From positions 1-46,621 of the forward strand of contig JASLKQ010000017.1 of assembly GCA_030747505.1 (NCBI GenBank): 46,621 nucleotides of DNA, given 5' to 3'. The stretch is from Verrucomicrobiota bacterium. Its GTDB lineage: Bacteria; Verrucomicrobiota; Verrucomicrobiia; Limisphaerales; UBA1100. The notes beneath the pieces are model-generated. The model was not told the origin of the DNA, did not search any database, and worked only from the letters and a program-made list of their open reading frames with translations. Of this stretch, positions 1 through 9,118 are shown piece after piece; the first letter of the stretch is position 1; each line of letters begins with the position of its first letter. The position numbers were made by a program, and so were the translations under genes.

Positions 1-1405
1 GTACCGCATTGGCTCCGATGGTAAAATCTCCCTGAGCGGTCACCCCATCACTCCAAGCTACCCCATCGGCAAACCAGTCCTTACCCCCGGTTTGCCGGAT
101 ATCAGAAATCAATTGATACCCCTCTGGAACTTTCTCTGACTGGGCAGCAGGTTGTCCTTTAACTGCATCCCCTAGCGCGGCAGCAATTTTCTTTTTAATG
201 GCGGCCAACCCTGTTCTCTTCTCATCAAAGGTCCGGGGCCCATCCACTGACCCGTGGGAAAAGCTGCTGCTCTTAATGATACCGTAAAGCGCGTAATAAT
301 CCTCCGTGGAAATCGCATCAAACTTGTGCTCATGACAACGACTGCAGGCAACCGTGATTCCCTGAAAAGCTTTACTCAGCACATCAATCTGGTTGTCAAT
401 AATCTCAGCCTGATAAGCCCGCACATCCACCGGTGAATGACAGTGCTGCCCCATCCACCACCAGGTGGTGGCCAACCGACTTTCATTCCAACCGCCATCC
501 TTTGCATAACGCGGTGTGATCTGATCGCCGGCAACGTGTTCCATGATAAAACGATCGTAGGGAACATCCCCATTGAAAGCCCGGATCACATAATCGCGAT
601 AACGCCACACCTCCAGGTTCGGAAAATCAAACTCGTGCCCGAAGGTTTCCGCGTAACGCATCAGGTCCAGCCAGTGCCTTGCCCAGCGCTCACCGAAATG
701 GGGTGAAGCCAGAAGGTCATCCACAACTTTTTCAAATGCCCGAGGGGAATTGTCATTGAGGAAATCATCCACCTGTTCCGGCGTAGGCGGTAAACCAATC
801 AGGTCATAGTAGGCGCGGCGAATGAGCGTGCGTTTGTCAGCTGATGCGGAGGGGCTAAGGCCGACCGACTCCAGTTTGGCGAGAATGAAATTGTCTATGG
901 ATGAAACCGGCCAACCGGGTTTCTTTACCTTGGGCGGTGTCTGCTTTTTAACCGGATGCCAAACCCAATGCTCAGCCCTACGCTTGGCTAGGTCGAACAT
1001 CTCCTCCTCACCGGATTTCGCAACTGCTTCCTTCGGCCAAGGAGCACCACGTTTCACCCACTCGGTAAGATCGGCCACCTGGGAATCAGCTAGCCGCATT
1101 TTTGGGGGCATCTCCAGATCCACATTCTGATACCCAATCGACTCCACCAGCAGACTCTTACCCGGCTTACCTGGCACCACAGCTGGGCCAGTTTCGCCCC
1201 CCTTAATCGCCCCCGCACGATGATCCAACCGCAGTTTGCCCTTCAATTTCTTCGACTTGGCACTGTGGCATTCGTAGCAATGTTCAGCCAGAACGGGCCG
1301 GATTCGTTTCTCAAAAAACTCCAGATCCGCCGCAGAAAAGTCTGCTGACCACAATGGTGTCGCAGCACATAGCGCTGTAAATAAAAGGGAAAGTCGTGTG
1401 ATCAT
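1..1405 (-). CDS. PSD1-type protein (PSCyt1 + DUF1549), C-terminus cut off by window edge
   Basis: An uninterrupted minus-strand frame of 468 codons runs from an ATG at 1405 off the left end of the window. It opens with a signal peptide (about residues 1-21), then a planctomycete-type cytochrome c (PSCyt1) region with a CYECH heme motif at residues 43-47. A DUF1549 region follows, with phrases such as RWARHWLDLMRYAE and a second heme-like CSRCH at residues 354-358. The DUF1553 half expected in this family lies outside the window. Full relatives exceed 700 residues. The reaction is not known; the family is exported and often sits beside DUF1501 proteins, but here the upstream neighbour is the divergent mqo gene. 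The family call is firm, the function unknown. Confidence 0.9.
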   Translation of the reverse strand, partial: MITRLSLLFTALCAATPLWSADFSAADLEFFEKRIRPVLAEHCYECHSAKSKKLKGKLRLDHRAGAIKGGETGPAVVPGKPGKSLLVESIGYQNVDLEMPPKMRLADSQVADLTEWVKRGAPWPKEAVAKSGEEEMFDLAKRRAEHWVWHPVKKQTPPKVKKPGWPVSSIDNFILAKLESVGLSPSASADKRTLIRRAYYDLIGLPPTPEQVDDFLNDNSPRAFEKVVDDLLASPHFGERWARHWLDLMRYAETFGHEFDFPNLEVWRYRDYVIRAFNGDVPYDRFIMEHVAGDQITPRYAKDGGWNESRLATTWWWMGQHCHSPVDVRAYQAEIIDNQIDVLSKAFQGITVACSRCHEHKFDAISTEDYYALYGIIKSSSFSHGSVDGPRTFDEKRTGLAAIKKKIAAALGDAVKGQPAAQSEKVPEGYQLISDIRQTGGKDWFADGVAWSDGVTAQGDFTIGANAV

Positions 1406-1496
1406 CTGTGAATGGATTGTAGGGTTCTTCTGCAGTAAATCAATGCATGGTTTGCTTGGCTTGCAGTGATTTTTTCCGCATGTTGACCGGCCTTTC

Positions 1497-2996
1497 ATGA
1501 GCAACTCCCAGCACATTGAGAACCCGGATGTCATCCTGATTGGCAGCGGGATAATGAGTGCCACTTTGGGGGCTGTCTTGAAAACCCTTCAACCGAACCT
1601 GAAGCTTCAATTATACGAAGTCACTGGAGAATTAGCCCAGGAAAGCTCCAATGGATGGAATAATGCCGGCACTGGGCATGCGGGAATATGTGAACTAAGT
1701 TATACTCCCAATCGGGGTGAAGATGGTGAAGTGGATGTAAGTCAGGCAATTAAGATTTTCCACCAGTTCGAGCAGTCCAAATATTTCTGGGGTTACGCCG
1801 CCCGCACAGGAATGGTCGACGACCCAAGAAAATTCATCAGTCCCCTGCCCCACATCGCCTTCGTGTACGGGCAGCAACAGGTGGATTTCCTTAAGTCACG
1901 GCATGCCAGGATGCAGGCCCATCATTTTTTTAAGAGCATGGAGTACACTGAAGACCGCGAAACCATTCACCAATGGGCTCCCTTGATTGTGAACGGCCGG
2001 GATAACACCCCCATTGCCGCAACCAAAATGGATCGTGGTACTGATGTCAACTTTGGCGCATTATCAACTTTATTGATTCAATGGCTGGGCCAACAGCCCG
2101 ACTGCGGTTATGCCACCCAACATAGAGTGACTGATCTCACGCGAAACAGGGATGGATGGGAGGTTGGAATTCACGATCTCAAGGGTAGACGTAAATTTCA
2201 TAACCAAGCCAAATTTGTATTTATCGGCGCGGGCGGCGGCAGCCTACCGTTATTGCAAAACTCAGGAATTGCGGAAAGCAAGGGGTTTGGAGGATTTCCG
2301 ATAGGGGGGCAGTGGCTGGTGTGCCACAAGCCTGAGGTTGCAAAACAGCACCTGGCAAAAGTGTTTGGGATGTCACCCGGAGCCGCCCCCACCATGGCTG
2401 TCCCTCATTTGGATACCCGCCTCATTGATGGCAAAAAAGCACTGCTCTTTGGTCCCTACGCCGCGTGGACAACCAAGTTTTTACATCAAGGTGGCAGTTT
2501 CTGGGATTTACCCGGTTCGATCCGGCGGGATAACATCGCCTCGCTCATCAAGGTGGGTATGCACAACATTCCGTTGGTGGGCTATCTCATCAGGCAGGGC
2601 ATCCAGAGCATGAACACCCGCATGAAGGAACTGCGTAATTTTTATCCAGAGGCGAAGCCAGAGGACTGGGAACTCATCGATGCAGGCATTCGTGTGCAGG
2701 CGATCAAGCAGGAGGACGGGGACGCAGGGATCGTCCACTTTGGCACCGAGATATTAGCAGATCAGGACAAAACAATCTGCGCACTATTGGGCGCCTCGCC
2801 CGGCGCGTCGGTTTCAGTAAATATTATTCTCGAGATTGTGGAGGAATGCTTCAGCCAGTTGCTGAAAACAGAGAATGGCCAACAACGGATGGGGGAAATG
2901 ATTCCTTCTTATGGCGAAAATCTTATCGATATTGCTATGGCTGACCGACAAGCCGTTCTAAGCGAACAAGCCGAAAAATCACTGCAACTTATTTGA
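1497..2996 (+). CDS. mqo: Malate:quinone oxidoreductase
   Basis: This 499-residue protein should oxidise malate to oxaloacetate and pass electrons to the quinone pool at the inner face of the membrane. A dinucleotide (FAD) binding motif GSGIMSATLG is at residues 16-25. The family phrases GWNNAGTGHAGICELSYTP (near residues 53-71) and LLGASPGASVSV near the C-terminus are present. Length is in the usual range (about 450-550). The ATG at 1497 is preceded only by a weak ribosome-binding site. A ROK kinase gene starts two bases after its stop, so the two are probably co-transcribed. No malate dehydrogenase gene is in the window. Confidence 0.96.
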   Translation: MSNSQHIENPDVILIGSGIMSATLGAVLKTLQPNLKLQLYEVTGELAQESSNGWNNAGTGHAGICELSYTPNRGEDGEVDVSQAIKIFHQFEQSKYFWGYAARTGMVDDPRKFISPLPHIAFVYGQQQVDFLKSRHARMQAHHFFKSMEYTEDRETIHQWAPLIVNGRDNTPIAATKMDRGTDVNFGALSTLLIQWLGQQPDCGYATQHRVTDLTRNRDGWEVGIHDLKGRRKFHNQAKFVFIGAGGGSLPLLQNSGIAESKGFGGFPIGGQWLVCHKPEVAKQHLAKVFGMSPGAAPTMAVPHLDTRLIDGKKALLFGPYAAWTTKFLHQGGSFWDLPGSIRRDNIASLIKVGMHNIPLVGYLIRQGIQSMNTRMKELRNFYPEAKPEDWELIDAGIRVQAIKQEDGDAGIVHFGTEILADQDKTICALLGASPGASVSVNIILEIVEECFSQLLKTENGQQRMGEMIPSYGENLIDIAMADRQAVLSEQAEKSLQLI

Positions 2997-2998
2997 TA

Positions 2999-3910
2999 AT
3001 GACCACTCCCATTCGCATCGGTATCGAGATAGGCGGCACCAAGCAACAGATCGTGGCTGGAGACTCCAAAGGGCAAATCGTGGACCAGAGCCGGTTCAGC
3101 ACAGAACCCAATGCCAACGCTTCAGAAATCCAAAAACGAATCGCTGATGAACTAATCAAGCTGATCGCCATCCATCAACCTGAACGTATCGGGATCGGTT
3201 TTGGCGGACCGGTAGATATTACCCAAGGTAAGGTCGCTACTTCCCATCAGATAGAGGGCTGGAGTGGTTTTGCCCTGGCAGACTGGCTCCAGCAACTTAC
3301 AGGATTGCCCGTAGTTATTGAAAACGATTCAAACTGTGCAGCGCTGGCTGAAGCGTTGCGCGGCGCCGGACGCGGGTTCAACCCCGGCTTCTATATGAAT
3401 ATGGGCAGCGGAGTTGGTGGTGGACTGGTGATTGATGGAAAAATTTATCATGGTGACTGCCCCGGCGAGGCAGAGGTGGGACATCTGCGACTGGATACGA
3501 CCGGCACCACTGTGGAAGATCGCTGCTCCGGCTGGGCTGTCGACCATGCGATTCGTGAGGCGGTTAAAACCAGCCCTGATTGCCCCCTTGGCCAACTCCT
3601 TGGAGCAGAAGCAGGCGGTGAAGCAAAACATCTGGCCGATGCATTGGCGCAAGACGACCCTGTCGCTCACGGCATCCTCTCTTCAGTCACACGTAACCTT
3701 GCCTTTGCCCTTTCGCATGTCGTGCACCTGTTCCATCCACAGGTAATTATCCTTGGTGGAGGTCTTTCGCTGGTGGGCGTGCCCCTGCGTAAGAGTATCG
3801 AGAAACAACTCCCACAGTTCCTGATGGAAATCTATGGCAATGGGCCTGAAATCAAGCTGGCCGAACTCGGTGAAGACGCAGTACCCGTGGGAGCATTACT
3901 ATTGGAATAA
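2999..3910 (+). CDS. ROK-family sugar kinase-like protein with degenerate zinc motif
   Basis: This 303-residue protein belongs to the ROK (repressor/ORF/kinase) family, which includes glucokinases and other sugar or amino-sugar kinases. The phosphate-binding motif EIGGTK is at residues 10-15, with Glu where Asp is usual. A DSNCAALAEALRGAGRG segment and a GGG glycine turn near the C-terminus match the family. The usual CxCGxxGCxE zinc cluster after the GH motif is replaced by a stretch with one Cys (EDRCSGWAVD), so zinc binding is probably lost. I chose the ATG at 2999, two bases after the mqo stop; a TTG at 2993 overlapping mqo is the alternative. The substrate cannot be told from sequence. 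Confidence 0.85.
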   Translation: MTTPIRIGIEIGGTKQQIVAGDSKGQIVDQSRFSTEPNANASEIQKRIADELIKLIAIHQPERIGIGFGGPVDITQGKVATSHQIEGWSGFALADWLQQLTGLPVVIENDSNCAALAEALRGAGRGFNPGFYMNMGSGVGGGLVIDGKIYHGDCPGEAEVGHLRLDTTGTTVEDRCSGWAVDHAIREAVKTSPDCPLGQLLGAEAGGEAKHLADALAQDDPVAHGILSSVTRNLAFALSHVVHLFHPQVIILGGGLSLVGVPLRKSIEKQLPQFLMEIYGNGPEIKLAELGEDAVPVGALLLE

Positions 3911-3911
3911 T

Positions 3912-4724
3912 ATGCTTTCTGTCCTCTCTAAAAATAAATCCTACACTTCGATTTCGATTGAAAAAGGAGTGCTTGAAACTCACGGGATTAAATCGTGGAT
4001 TTGGGATTCTGATGGCTGTCTGCTATATGGAGAACAAGGAGCAATAAGATGCCGGCTGGCTGTTAGAGCGGAGGATTTAGATGAGGCAACTGAAATAATA
4101 AATAGTGACTCCACTAAAACAACTGATATCAATCAGTCTGAAGAATCATCAGCTTCCAAAACGGAATCAACGCCCTATTACGTTTTAACTTTTTCCTTCG
4201 GACTCCTATGCACATTGATTTACTTCCTTTTGGGTGGAACAACTCTGGAGCTACCCTCCTTCATAAAAACCACTATTACATTCCCTATCAATTTGTTTAT
4301 TACGGGAGAAGTATTTATTTTCCTGTCCCTTGGCATTCCTCCGGCGATAACTACTGAGCTTGTAAGCCTAACAAACTTTTTTCTCGCCATCATCCTGGCA
4401 TGTATCGTTATCGGAAACAGAATACTCTTTTATATCGGCTCCATCATCCTCGCATTAATCGCATTAGTCAGTTCACCTTGGATAGTCAAATGGTTGGCTT
4501 TGGGAGGATATGGACTTGCTAAAAACCCTTTGAATATACTTATTTTGGCTCTTGCAAGTGCTCCGGTCAGCTGGGGTCTGCACCTATTGGGTTTCTATAA
4601 ATCCGGAACAGGGGCCCTGAAAACCTATGGCACCAAATTCGTTCGCATGGTCACTTGGTTGGCCATCTTTTCCCTATTCTATAGTGCTATGGTAAAACCC
4701 AGCGTGTTGTCACCGTTTAGATGA
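3912..4724 (+). CDS. DUF2007-domain multi-pass membrane protein
   Basis: This 270-residue protein starts one base after the ROK kinase stop. Residues 1-65 resemble DUF2007, a small alpha/beta domain proposed to act in signal transduction (typical features: an N-terminal segment with [13 protein letters not shown] and a C-terminal [14 protein letters not shown] helix). After a Ser/Thr/Glu-rich linker come about six hydrophobic segments (residues 90-270) that should span the inner membrane. A longer frame upstream from 3834 overlaps the kinase and is not needed. The last 15 bases overlap the convergent queH gene. Specific function unknown. Confidence 0.72.
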   Translation: MLSVLSKNKSYTSISIEKGVLETHGIKSWIWDSDGCLLYGEQGAIRCRLAVRAEDLDEATEIINSDSTKTTDINQSEESSASKTESTPYYVLTFSFGLLCTLIYFLLGGTTLELPSFIKTTITFPINLFITGEVFIFLSLGIPPAITTELVSLTNFFLAIILACIVIGNRILFYIGSIILALIALVSSPWIVKWLALGGYGLAKNPLNILILALASAPVSWGLHLLGFYKSGTGALKTYGTKFVRMVTWLAIFSLFYSAMVKPSVLSPFR

Positions 4725-5408
4725 ACAGGAAGTACAATCGACCCCTTCCTGCCCATAGAATTTTTGGCCACGCTCAATTTTATCGCGACCCTTTTCATCG
4801 CGCCAGCTATTGGTATCACGCAGACTGTAGATGCAGCCACAGTATTCCTGCTGATAAAATTCCTCGCGCTTGGAGAGCTCAATCATCCGCGCAGCGCCCC
4901 CCTGTTTGCGCCAATTAAAGGTCCAGTAGGTCATGTCATCCCAGCGGGCAGCCGCACGGCTGCCACTGGCATTGATCTGGTCCATGTTTTTCCAGCGGGA
5001 GATGCCAAGGGTACTGCTAATTAAATCAAATCCGTGCTCGGCTGCATACAGTGCGGTGCGCTCAAAACGCATGTCAAAACACACCGTACAGCGGACCCCA
5101 CGCTCAGGCTCCTCTTCCAATCCCCGCACGCGCTCAAACCAGTTGTCTGTATCGTAATCTGCATCCACGAATTCCATGCCCAGCTTCTCGGCGTAACGGA
5201 TATTTTCCTCCTTGCGCAGCTCATACTCACTGCGGGGATGAATATTCGGGTTATAAAAGAATATCGTCGTTTCTACACCACTGGCTGCCACCGCATCCAT
5301 TACCTCACCCGAACACGGTGCACAGCAGGAATGAAGGAGAATCTTTCCTGCCCCATTGGGTGTCTGGAGCTGGGGCCGTTCGTAGTTGTCCAGAGAATAA
5401 TCAGCCAT
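4710..5408 (-). CDS. queH: Epoxyqueuosine reductase QueH
   Basis: This 232-residue protein matches the QueH (former DUF208) family, which reduces epoxyqueuosine to queuosine in tRNA, replacing the unrelated QueG. The hallmark SCCAPCS motif is at residues 27-33. A CTVC motif lies mid-protein, and further Cys pairs occur near the C-terminus (YCGC, CTSC). The adjacent Cys pair plus the later CxxC are the known iron-sulfur ligands in the family. Its ATG overlaps the stop of the upstream metallo-hydrolase by one base (TAATG), implying translational coupling. Its 3' end overlaps the convergent DUF2007 gene. No other queuosine gene is in the window. Confidence 0.93.
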   Translation of the reverse strand: MADYSLDNYERPQLQTPNGAGKILLHSCCAPCSGEVMDAVAASGVETTIFFYNPNIHPRSEYELRKEENIRYAEKLGMEFVDADYDTDNWFERVRGLEEEPERGVRCTVCFDMRFERTALYAAEHGFDLISSTLGISRWKNMDQINASGSRAAARWDDMTYWTFNWRKQGGAARMIELSKREEFYQQEYCGCIYSLRDTNSWRDEKGRDKIERGQKFYGQEGVDCTSCSSKR

Positions 5409-6460
5409 TAGTGCCTGCGGGTCTTGAATGTACGCTGATGTTTATTGCGCGGGTTAAAGACCGTGTAACTTTTGCCATCGGCTGTAACCGACAATTTCAT
5501 CGTGTAGGCCTTGCATTCGTTAGGGCCAGTCAGGTTGGCGATTAATTCGTTGTCGGTATTATTATCCGAGCCGTCAGGCCTGAGGTTGCGGTGCACCTGA
5601 TACATAGCCTTGATGGATTGCGTCTCCTGAAGTGCGGTAAAGGCACTGGGAGAACACCCTTTTCTATGGCCGTTATTCATCACACTCACTGTGGGAGCCA
5701 CACTCTTGATAAGCAGGGGATTGTTACTGGTCGCCAAGCCGTGATGGTTTACCTGATAGACATCCACCGTGCCAATACGATTGACCGGTTCCACCAGCTT
5801 GGCCTCCATGTTCCAGGTTAAATCACCGCAATCAAGGAAGCGAAAATTTCCCAAGGTAATGAGTGAAGCCACGCTATTGGCGTTATCAGAAAGATCCTCC
5901 TTCATTGGTGGCACCGATCCGGTCAGTGGGTTCTTTTTTGCGCCCTTGGGCGGTTCGATGAACTTCCGGGCAGCAGCAACAAAGGTAAGGTCCACTTTTG
6001 CGGTTCCATCTGCCTGCTGCAATGGCAGTGTTCCCCCCGGCTTTACGACCACACGCCCGTCCACCTTCATGGTCTTGTAGGGTTTAACCTTTAATACAAA
6101 CGCCGGATCCTGACGGTTGCGATCCGGGTTACGGACGGGAATACCATTATCATATACCTTACCAATGGGCATCAATTGACTCAGTGGGGCAGCCCCTCCA
6201 AAGTGATCTCCATGGAAATGGGTGGTGATGAGGAAATCAATCTTCCTGAGCCCCGCCTGCTTGGTGGCCACTTCATGGATACGCCCGGCATCGCGGGTAC
6301 CCGGGTTGCCCGTATCAATCAGGATCGATTGGCCGGCCGGGGTTACCATCAGGGTTGCCGCACCGCCTTCAACGTCCACCCAGTAAATATCCAGCGTTTT
6401 CTCTGCGCGGACCGAAAGAATCGTAAACGCGGCCGTTAAGACCAAAAGTATGCGTTTCAT
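5408..6460 (-). CDS. Secreted metallo-beta-lactamase-fold hydrolase (ComEC C-domain-like)
   Basis: This is a 350-residue protein if started at the ATG at 6460, which gives a clean signal peptide ([19 protein letters not shown]); an in-frame start 75 bases upstream adds a non-signal-like extension. The metal-binding motif THFHGDH follows the early beta strands, and a later VNHHG segment supplies further ligands, as in MBL-fold enzymes related to the ComEC/Rec2 C-terminal domain. It should act in the periplasm or outside the cell; the substrate is unknown. It overlaps queH by one base but the pairing has no obvious metabolic logic. Confidence 0.85.
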   Translation of the reverse strand: MKRILLVLTAAFTILSVRAEKTLDIYWVDVEGGAATLMVTPAGQSILIDTGNPGTRDAGRIHEVATKQAGLRKIDFLITTHFHGDHFGGAAPLSQLMPIGKVYDNGIPVRNPDRNRQDPAFVLKVKPYKTMKVDGRVVVKPGGTLPLQQADGTAKVDLTFVAAARKFIEPPKGAKKNPLTGSVPPMKEDLSDNANSVASLITLGNFRFLDCGDLTWNMEAKLVEPVNRIGTVDVYQVNHHGLATSNNPLLIKSVAPTVSVMNNGHRKGCSPSAFTALQETQSIKAMYQVHRNLRPDGSDNNTDNELIANLTGPNECKAYTMKLSVTADGKSYTVFNPRNKHQRTFKTRRH

Positions 6461-6507
6461 GGCGGCCATCATCCATACCCCTGACGAAAAAGCAATTTCA
6501 CACCAAC

Positions 6508-6530
6508 AAAAAGCGGGCTTAAAACCCACT
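6508..6530 (-). terminator. Candidate intrinsic terminator after the HMA lipoprotein gene
   Basis: Read on the minus strand, AGTGGG (6530-6525) can pair with CCCGCT (6517-6512) around a 7-base loop, with one G-T wobble, followed by a run of T to 6508. It begins about 20 bases after the stop of the HMA gene and would separate that gene from the metallo-hydrolase downstream. The stem is short, so it may be leaky. Confidence 0.5.
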
Positions 6531-6551
6531 TTCAAAAAATATGAAGAATTC

Positions 6552-6905
6552 CTAGTTTGCGGTAGCCTTGTATCTACCTCCGGGAATATCCGCTACAGCC
6601 TTGATCAGCTGGTCTGCGCTAACTTTATCTTTGTCAGCTATGATGGAAGCCTTGCCGTCTTTAAGTTCCACCTTCACATCCTTTACTCCTTCTACTTTGG
6701 CCAGTGCAGACTGCACCGCCGGAACACAGTTGACCGTTCACGTCATCCCCTCGACTTTAAGGAATACCATCTCAGCATCTGCCGGTAGGCCTTCCTCTGA
6801 CGGGGCCACACTTTGCGTGGAGCCCGTATCGCCTGCCTCCCCACATCCAGCGGCAAAGAACCCAACAGGAACTCCAAAGACAAAAAATCTAATAAACCTT
6901 CTCAT
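6552..6905 (-). CDS. Candidate selenoprotein: heavy-metal-associated (HMA) domain lipoprotein with in-frame TGA
   Basis: The minus strand has a 117-residue frame interrupted by a single TGA (6738-6740, codon 56), closed by TAG at 6552-6554. Before the TGA is a lipoprotein signal (MRRFIRFFVFGVPVGFFAAGC, lipobox AAGC with Cys21), a short linker and FLKVEGMT. After it comes TVNCVPAVQSALAKVEGVKD and a typical HMA beta-alpha-beta ending. TGA sits precisely at the first Cys of the GMTC metal-binding motif, giving U-x-x-x-C (Sec56, Cys60; one residue longer than the classic CxxC). A SECIS-like hairpin starts 17 bases downstream. TGA is an ordinary stop elsewhere here (mqo, DUF1501). I infer selenocysteine insertion; a recent nonsense mutation or base error is the alternative. 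Standard gene callers will miss it. Likely role: binding of a soft metal (Cu, Hg) or redox chemistry in the envelope. Confidence 0.75.
6699..6720 (-). promoter_or_regulatory. SECIS-like stem-loop just after the in-frame TGA
   Basis: On the minus strand, GGCGGTGCA (6720-6712) pairs with TGCACTGGCC (6708-6699) around a GTC loop: nine pairs including one G-U, with one bulged G. The loop begins 26 bases after the TGA and starts with G followed by U, which fits the general description of bacterial SECIS elements recognised by SelB. The apical part resembles the E. coli fdhF element (GCAGGTCTGC there, GCAGTCTGC here). No computed energy is claimed. Confidence 0.65.
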
Positions 6906-6989
6906 ATGCGATTATTAAATCATCTGAGAACCAAGAATACAATAGTTTCAGTCCCAAAACCTGTAATTTTTTAGCCGCAGCACACTCCA

Positions 6990-7000
6990 TTATTATACTA
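6990..7000 (+). promoter_or_regulatory. Possible -10 element for the His-rich lipoprotein gene
   Basis: The 128-base divergent region 6906-7033 contains an AT-rich TATTATACT about 35 bases before the ATG at 7034. A convincing -35 element was not found, so the assignment is tentative. No clear operator palindrome was seen in this region. Confidence 0.25.
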
Positions 7001-7033
7001 GCCGATCAAGAAATTGGAGTGCATCATCTGCCC

Positions 7034-7429
<396 letters not shown>

Positions 7430-7486
7430 TTCCGCGTAAGGCCCTGTTGAAGACGGGCCGGTACGTCATCGTCATATCAAGGAGCG

Positions 7487-9118
7487 ATGCGTGCTTTTAT
7501 CCTAATTTGCCTCCTGCAAACCTCCCTTTCGGGATGGGCTGCAGAGCATTTACACCAGTCGATTGACCGGTTGATCTCCGCTAAAGCCCAAGGGGCAACG
7601 GCACCAACCAGTGATGATTCAGAGTTTTTCCGGCGTGTGCAGCTGGATTTCTCAGGAACCATCCCAAAGGCCTCAGAGGTACGGGCGTTTCTCAAAAACA
7701 AGTCACCGGACAAACGCACAAAACTCATCGACCAGCTGTTGGGCCGTGACACTTTCGCAGCGCACTGGACCGACCGGCTGACGGTTATGCTGCTGGAGCG
7801 GCAAAACCTGGGGAAGGTAACTGAGGAGGAATGGCGCGGGTATTTGACCAAGGTTCTAAAGGGTAAGCCCGAGTGGGATGTGATGGCGCGGGAAATGATC
7901 GCAGCAACGGGCAGGGGCGAAGCGCGGCCGGCCATGAAGTTTCTGGGTGCGGCCAACCATCACGAGATGACTGAGGGCATTGCGCAACTCTTTCTTGGGA
8001 TGGATTTAAAGTGCGCCAAGTGCCATGATCATCCCTCGGTGGATGACTGGAAGCAGGAGCATTACTGGGGGCTCTTCACCTACCTGAACCAGACCAAGCT
8101 GGGAACCAACTCCAAGGACAAGCAAACCTATCTTGTTGAGGGGTTAGCAACCAAGAAAGTGGAGTTTCAATCGGTATTTGAGACTGAAAAAAAGAATACC
8201 GGTCCCAGGCTGCCCGGCGGGAAGGAGATTGCGATTCCGACTTTCGAGAAAGGGCAGGAATTTGAGGAACCCGCATCCGACGGCTTGCCTGCCGTGCCGA
8301 AATTCCGCCCGCGCGAACTGCTGGCACGTAACTTGACGGCGAAAGACAACACCTACTTTGTGCGAAACAGTGTGAACCGGTTCTGGTTTTTGATGATGGG
8401 ACGCGGACTGGTGCATCCTCTGGATGAAGTGCATGGCAAAAACCCGCCCTCGCACCCGGCGTTATTGGACCTGTTAGCAAAGGAATTTGTGGCACACGGG
8501 TTTGATATGAAATGGCTTCTGCGCGAGATTGCGTTGAGTGAAAGCTACCAGCGCAGCAGTCGGTTGTCTGCAAAGCCCAAGAGTGTGAAGGCGGCAAGCT
8601 ACCGCACGGCACACCCAAAGGCGTTGACGCCTGAGCAACTGTTAAACGCGGTCCTGAAAGCGACCGGCAACCTGGAAAAGGTGCGGGCGATGAAGGTGGA
8701 TCCGGACGCCGAAAAGTTTGACCGCAAGGGTTACTTCACGGGCACCAACCTTGATTTACCGCCTTCTCTGGACGAAATCCGCGCTATCTTCGTGCAGACA
8801 TACGGAAATCCACCGGGTGAAGCAGAAGTGGATTTTATGCCGGGGTTAAACAAGTCGCTCTTCCTAATGAACGATAAACTCATTATTCATTGGCTAAAAC
8901 CGCATGAGGGAAACCTGATTGAACGGTTAACTAAAATGAAAACGGCTGAGGCCATTGCAGAGGAACTGTACTTGTCGGTGTTGGCACGGTTTCCAACCGA
9001 AGATGAAGAGGCAACGACAGACAATTACCTGAAGCGGAATGAAAATCGTCGGGAGGGTGCACTGGGCGATCTGGCTTGGGCTCTACTCAACTCCGCAGAG
9101 TTTCGGCTAAATCACTGA
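7487..9118 (+). CDS. DUF1549/DUF1553 protein without PSCyt1 domain
   Basis: This 543-residue exported protein has a signal peptide (cleavage probably near residue 19), an N-terminal DUF1549 half and a C-terminal DUF1553 half (phrases NRFWFLMMGRGLVHPLDEVHGKNPP and PALLDLLAKEFVAHGFDMKWLLREIA). One heme-type motif CAKCH is at residues 176-180. It is shorter than the 1071-residue relative at 39161-42376 because it lacks the N-terminal cytochrome region. It is the first gene of a coupled operon: its TGA overlaps the ATG of the DUF1501 gene. An AAGGAG sits unusually close (two bases) before the chosen ATG. The biochemical activity of the family is not established. Confidence 0.88.
   Translation: MRAFILICLLQTSLSGWAAEHLHQSIDRLISAKAQGATAPTSDDSEFFRRVQLDFSGTIPKASEVRAFLKNKSPDKRTKLIDQLLGRDTFAAHWTDRLTVMLLERQNLGKVTEEEWRGYLTKVLKGKPEWDVMAREMIAATGRGEARPAMKFLGAANHHEMTEGIAQLFLGMDLKCAKCHDHPSVDDWKQEHYWGLFTYLNQTKLGTNSKDKQTYLVEGLATKKVEFQSVFETEKKNTGPRLPGGKEIAIPTFEKGQEFEEPASDGLPAVPKFRPRELLARNLTAKDNTYFVRNSVNRFWFLMMGRGLVHPLDEVHGKNPPSHPALLDLLAKEFVAHGFDMKWLLREIALSESYQRSSRLSAKPKSVKAASYRTAHPKALTPEQLLNAVLKATGNLEKVRAMKVDPDAEKFDRKGYFTGTNLDLPPSLDEIRAIFVQTYGNPPGEAEVDFMPGLNKSLFLMNDKLIIHWLKPHEGNLIERLTKMKTAEAIAEELYLSVLARFPTEDEEATTDNYLKRNENRREGALGDLAWALLNSAEFRLNH

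Noticed and set aside
2993-2998. TTG at 2993 as start of the ROK kinase
   Set aside because: The ATG at 2999 follows the mqo stop by two bases and gives the normal N-terminus.
6552-6905. Treating the HMA gene as a pseudogene broken by a nonsense codon
   Set aside because: The TGA is at the exact metal-ligand position, the rest of the frame is intact and a SECIS-like hairpin follows. A pseudogene remains possible and is kept as the alternative.
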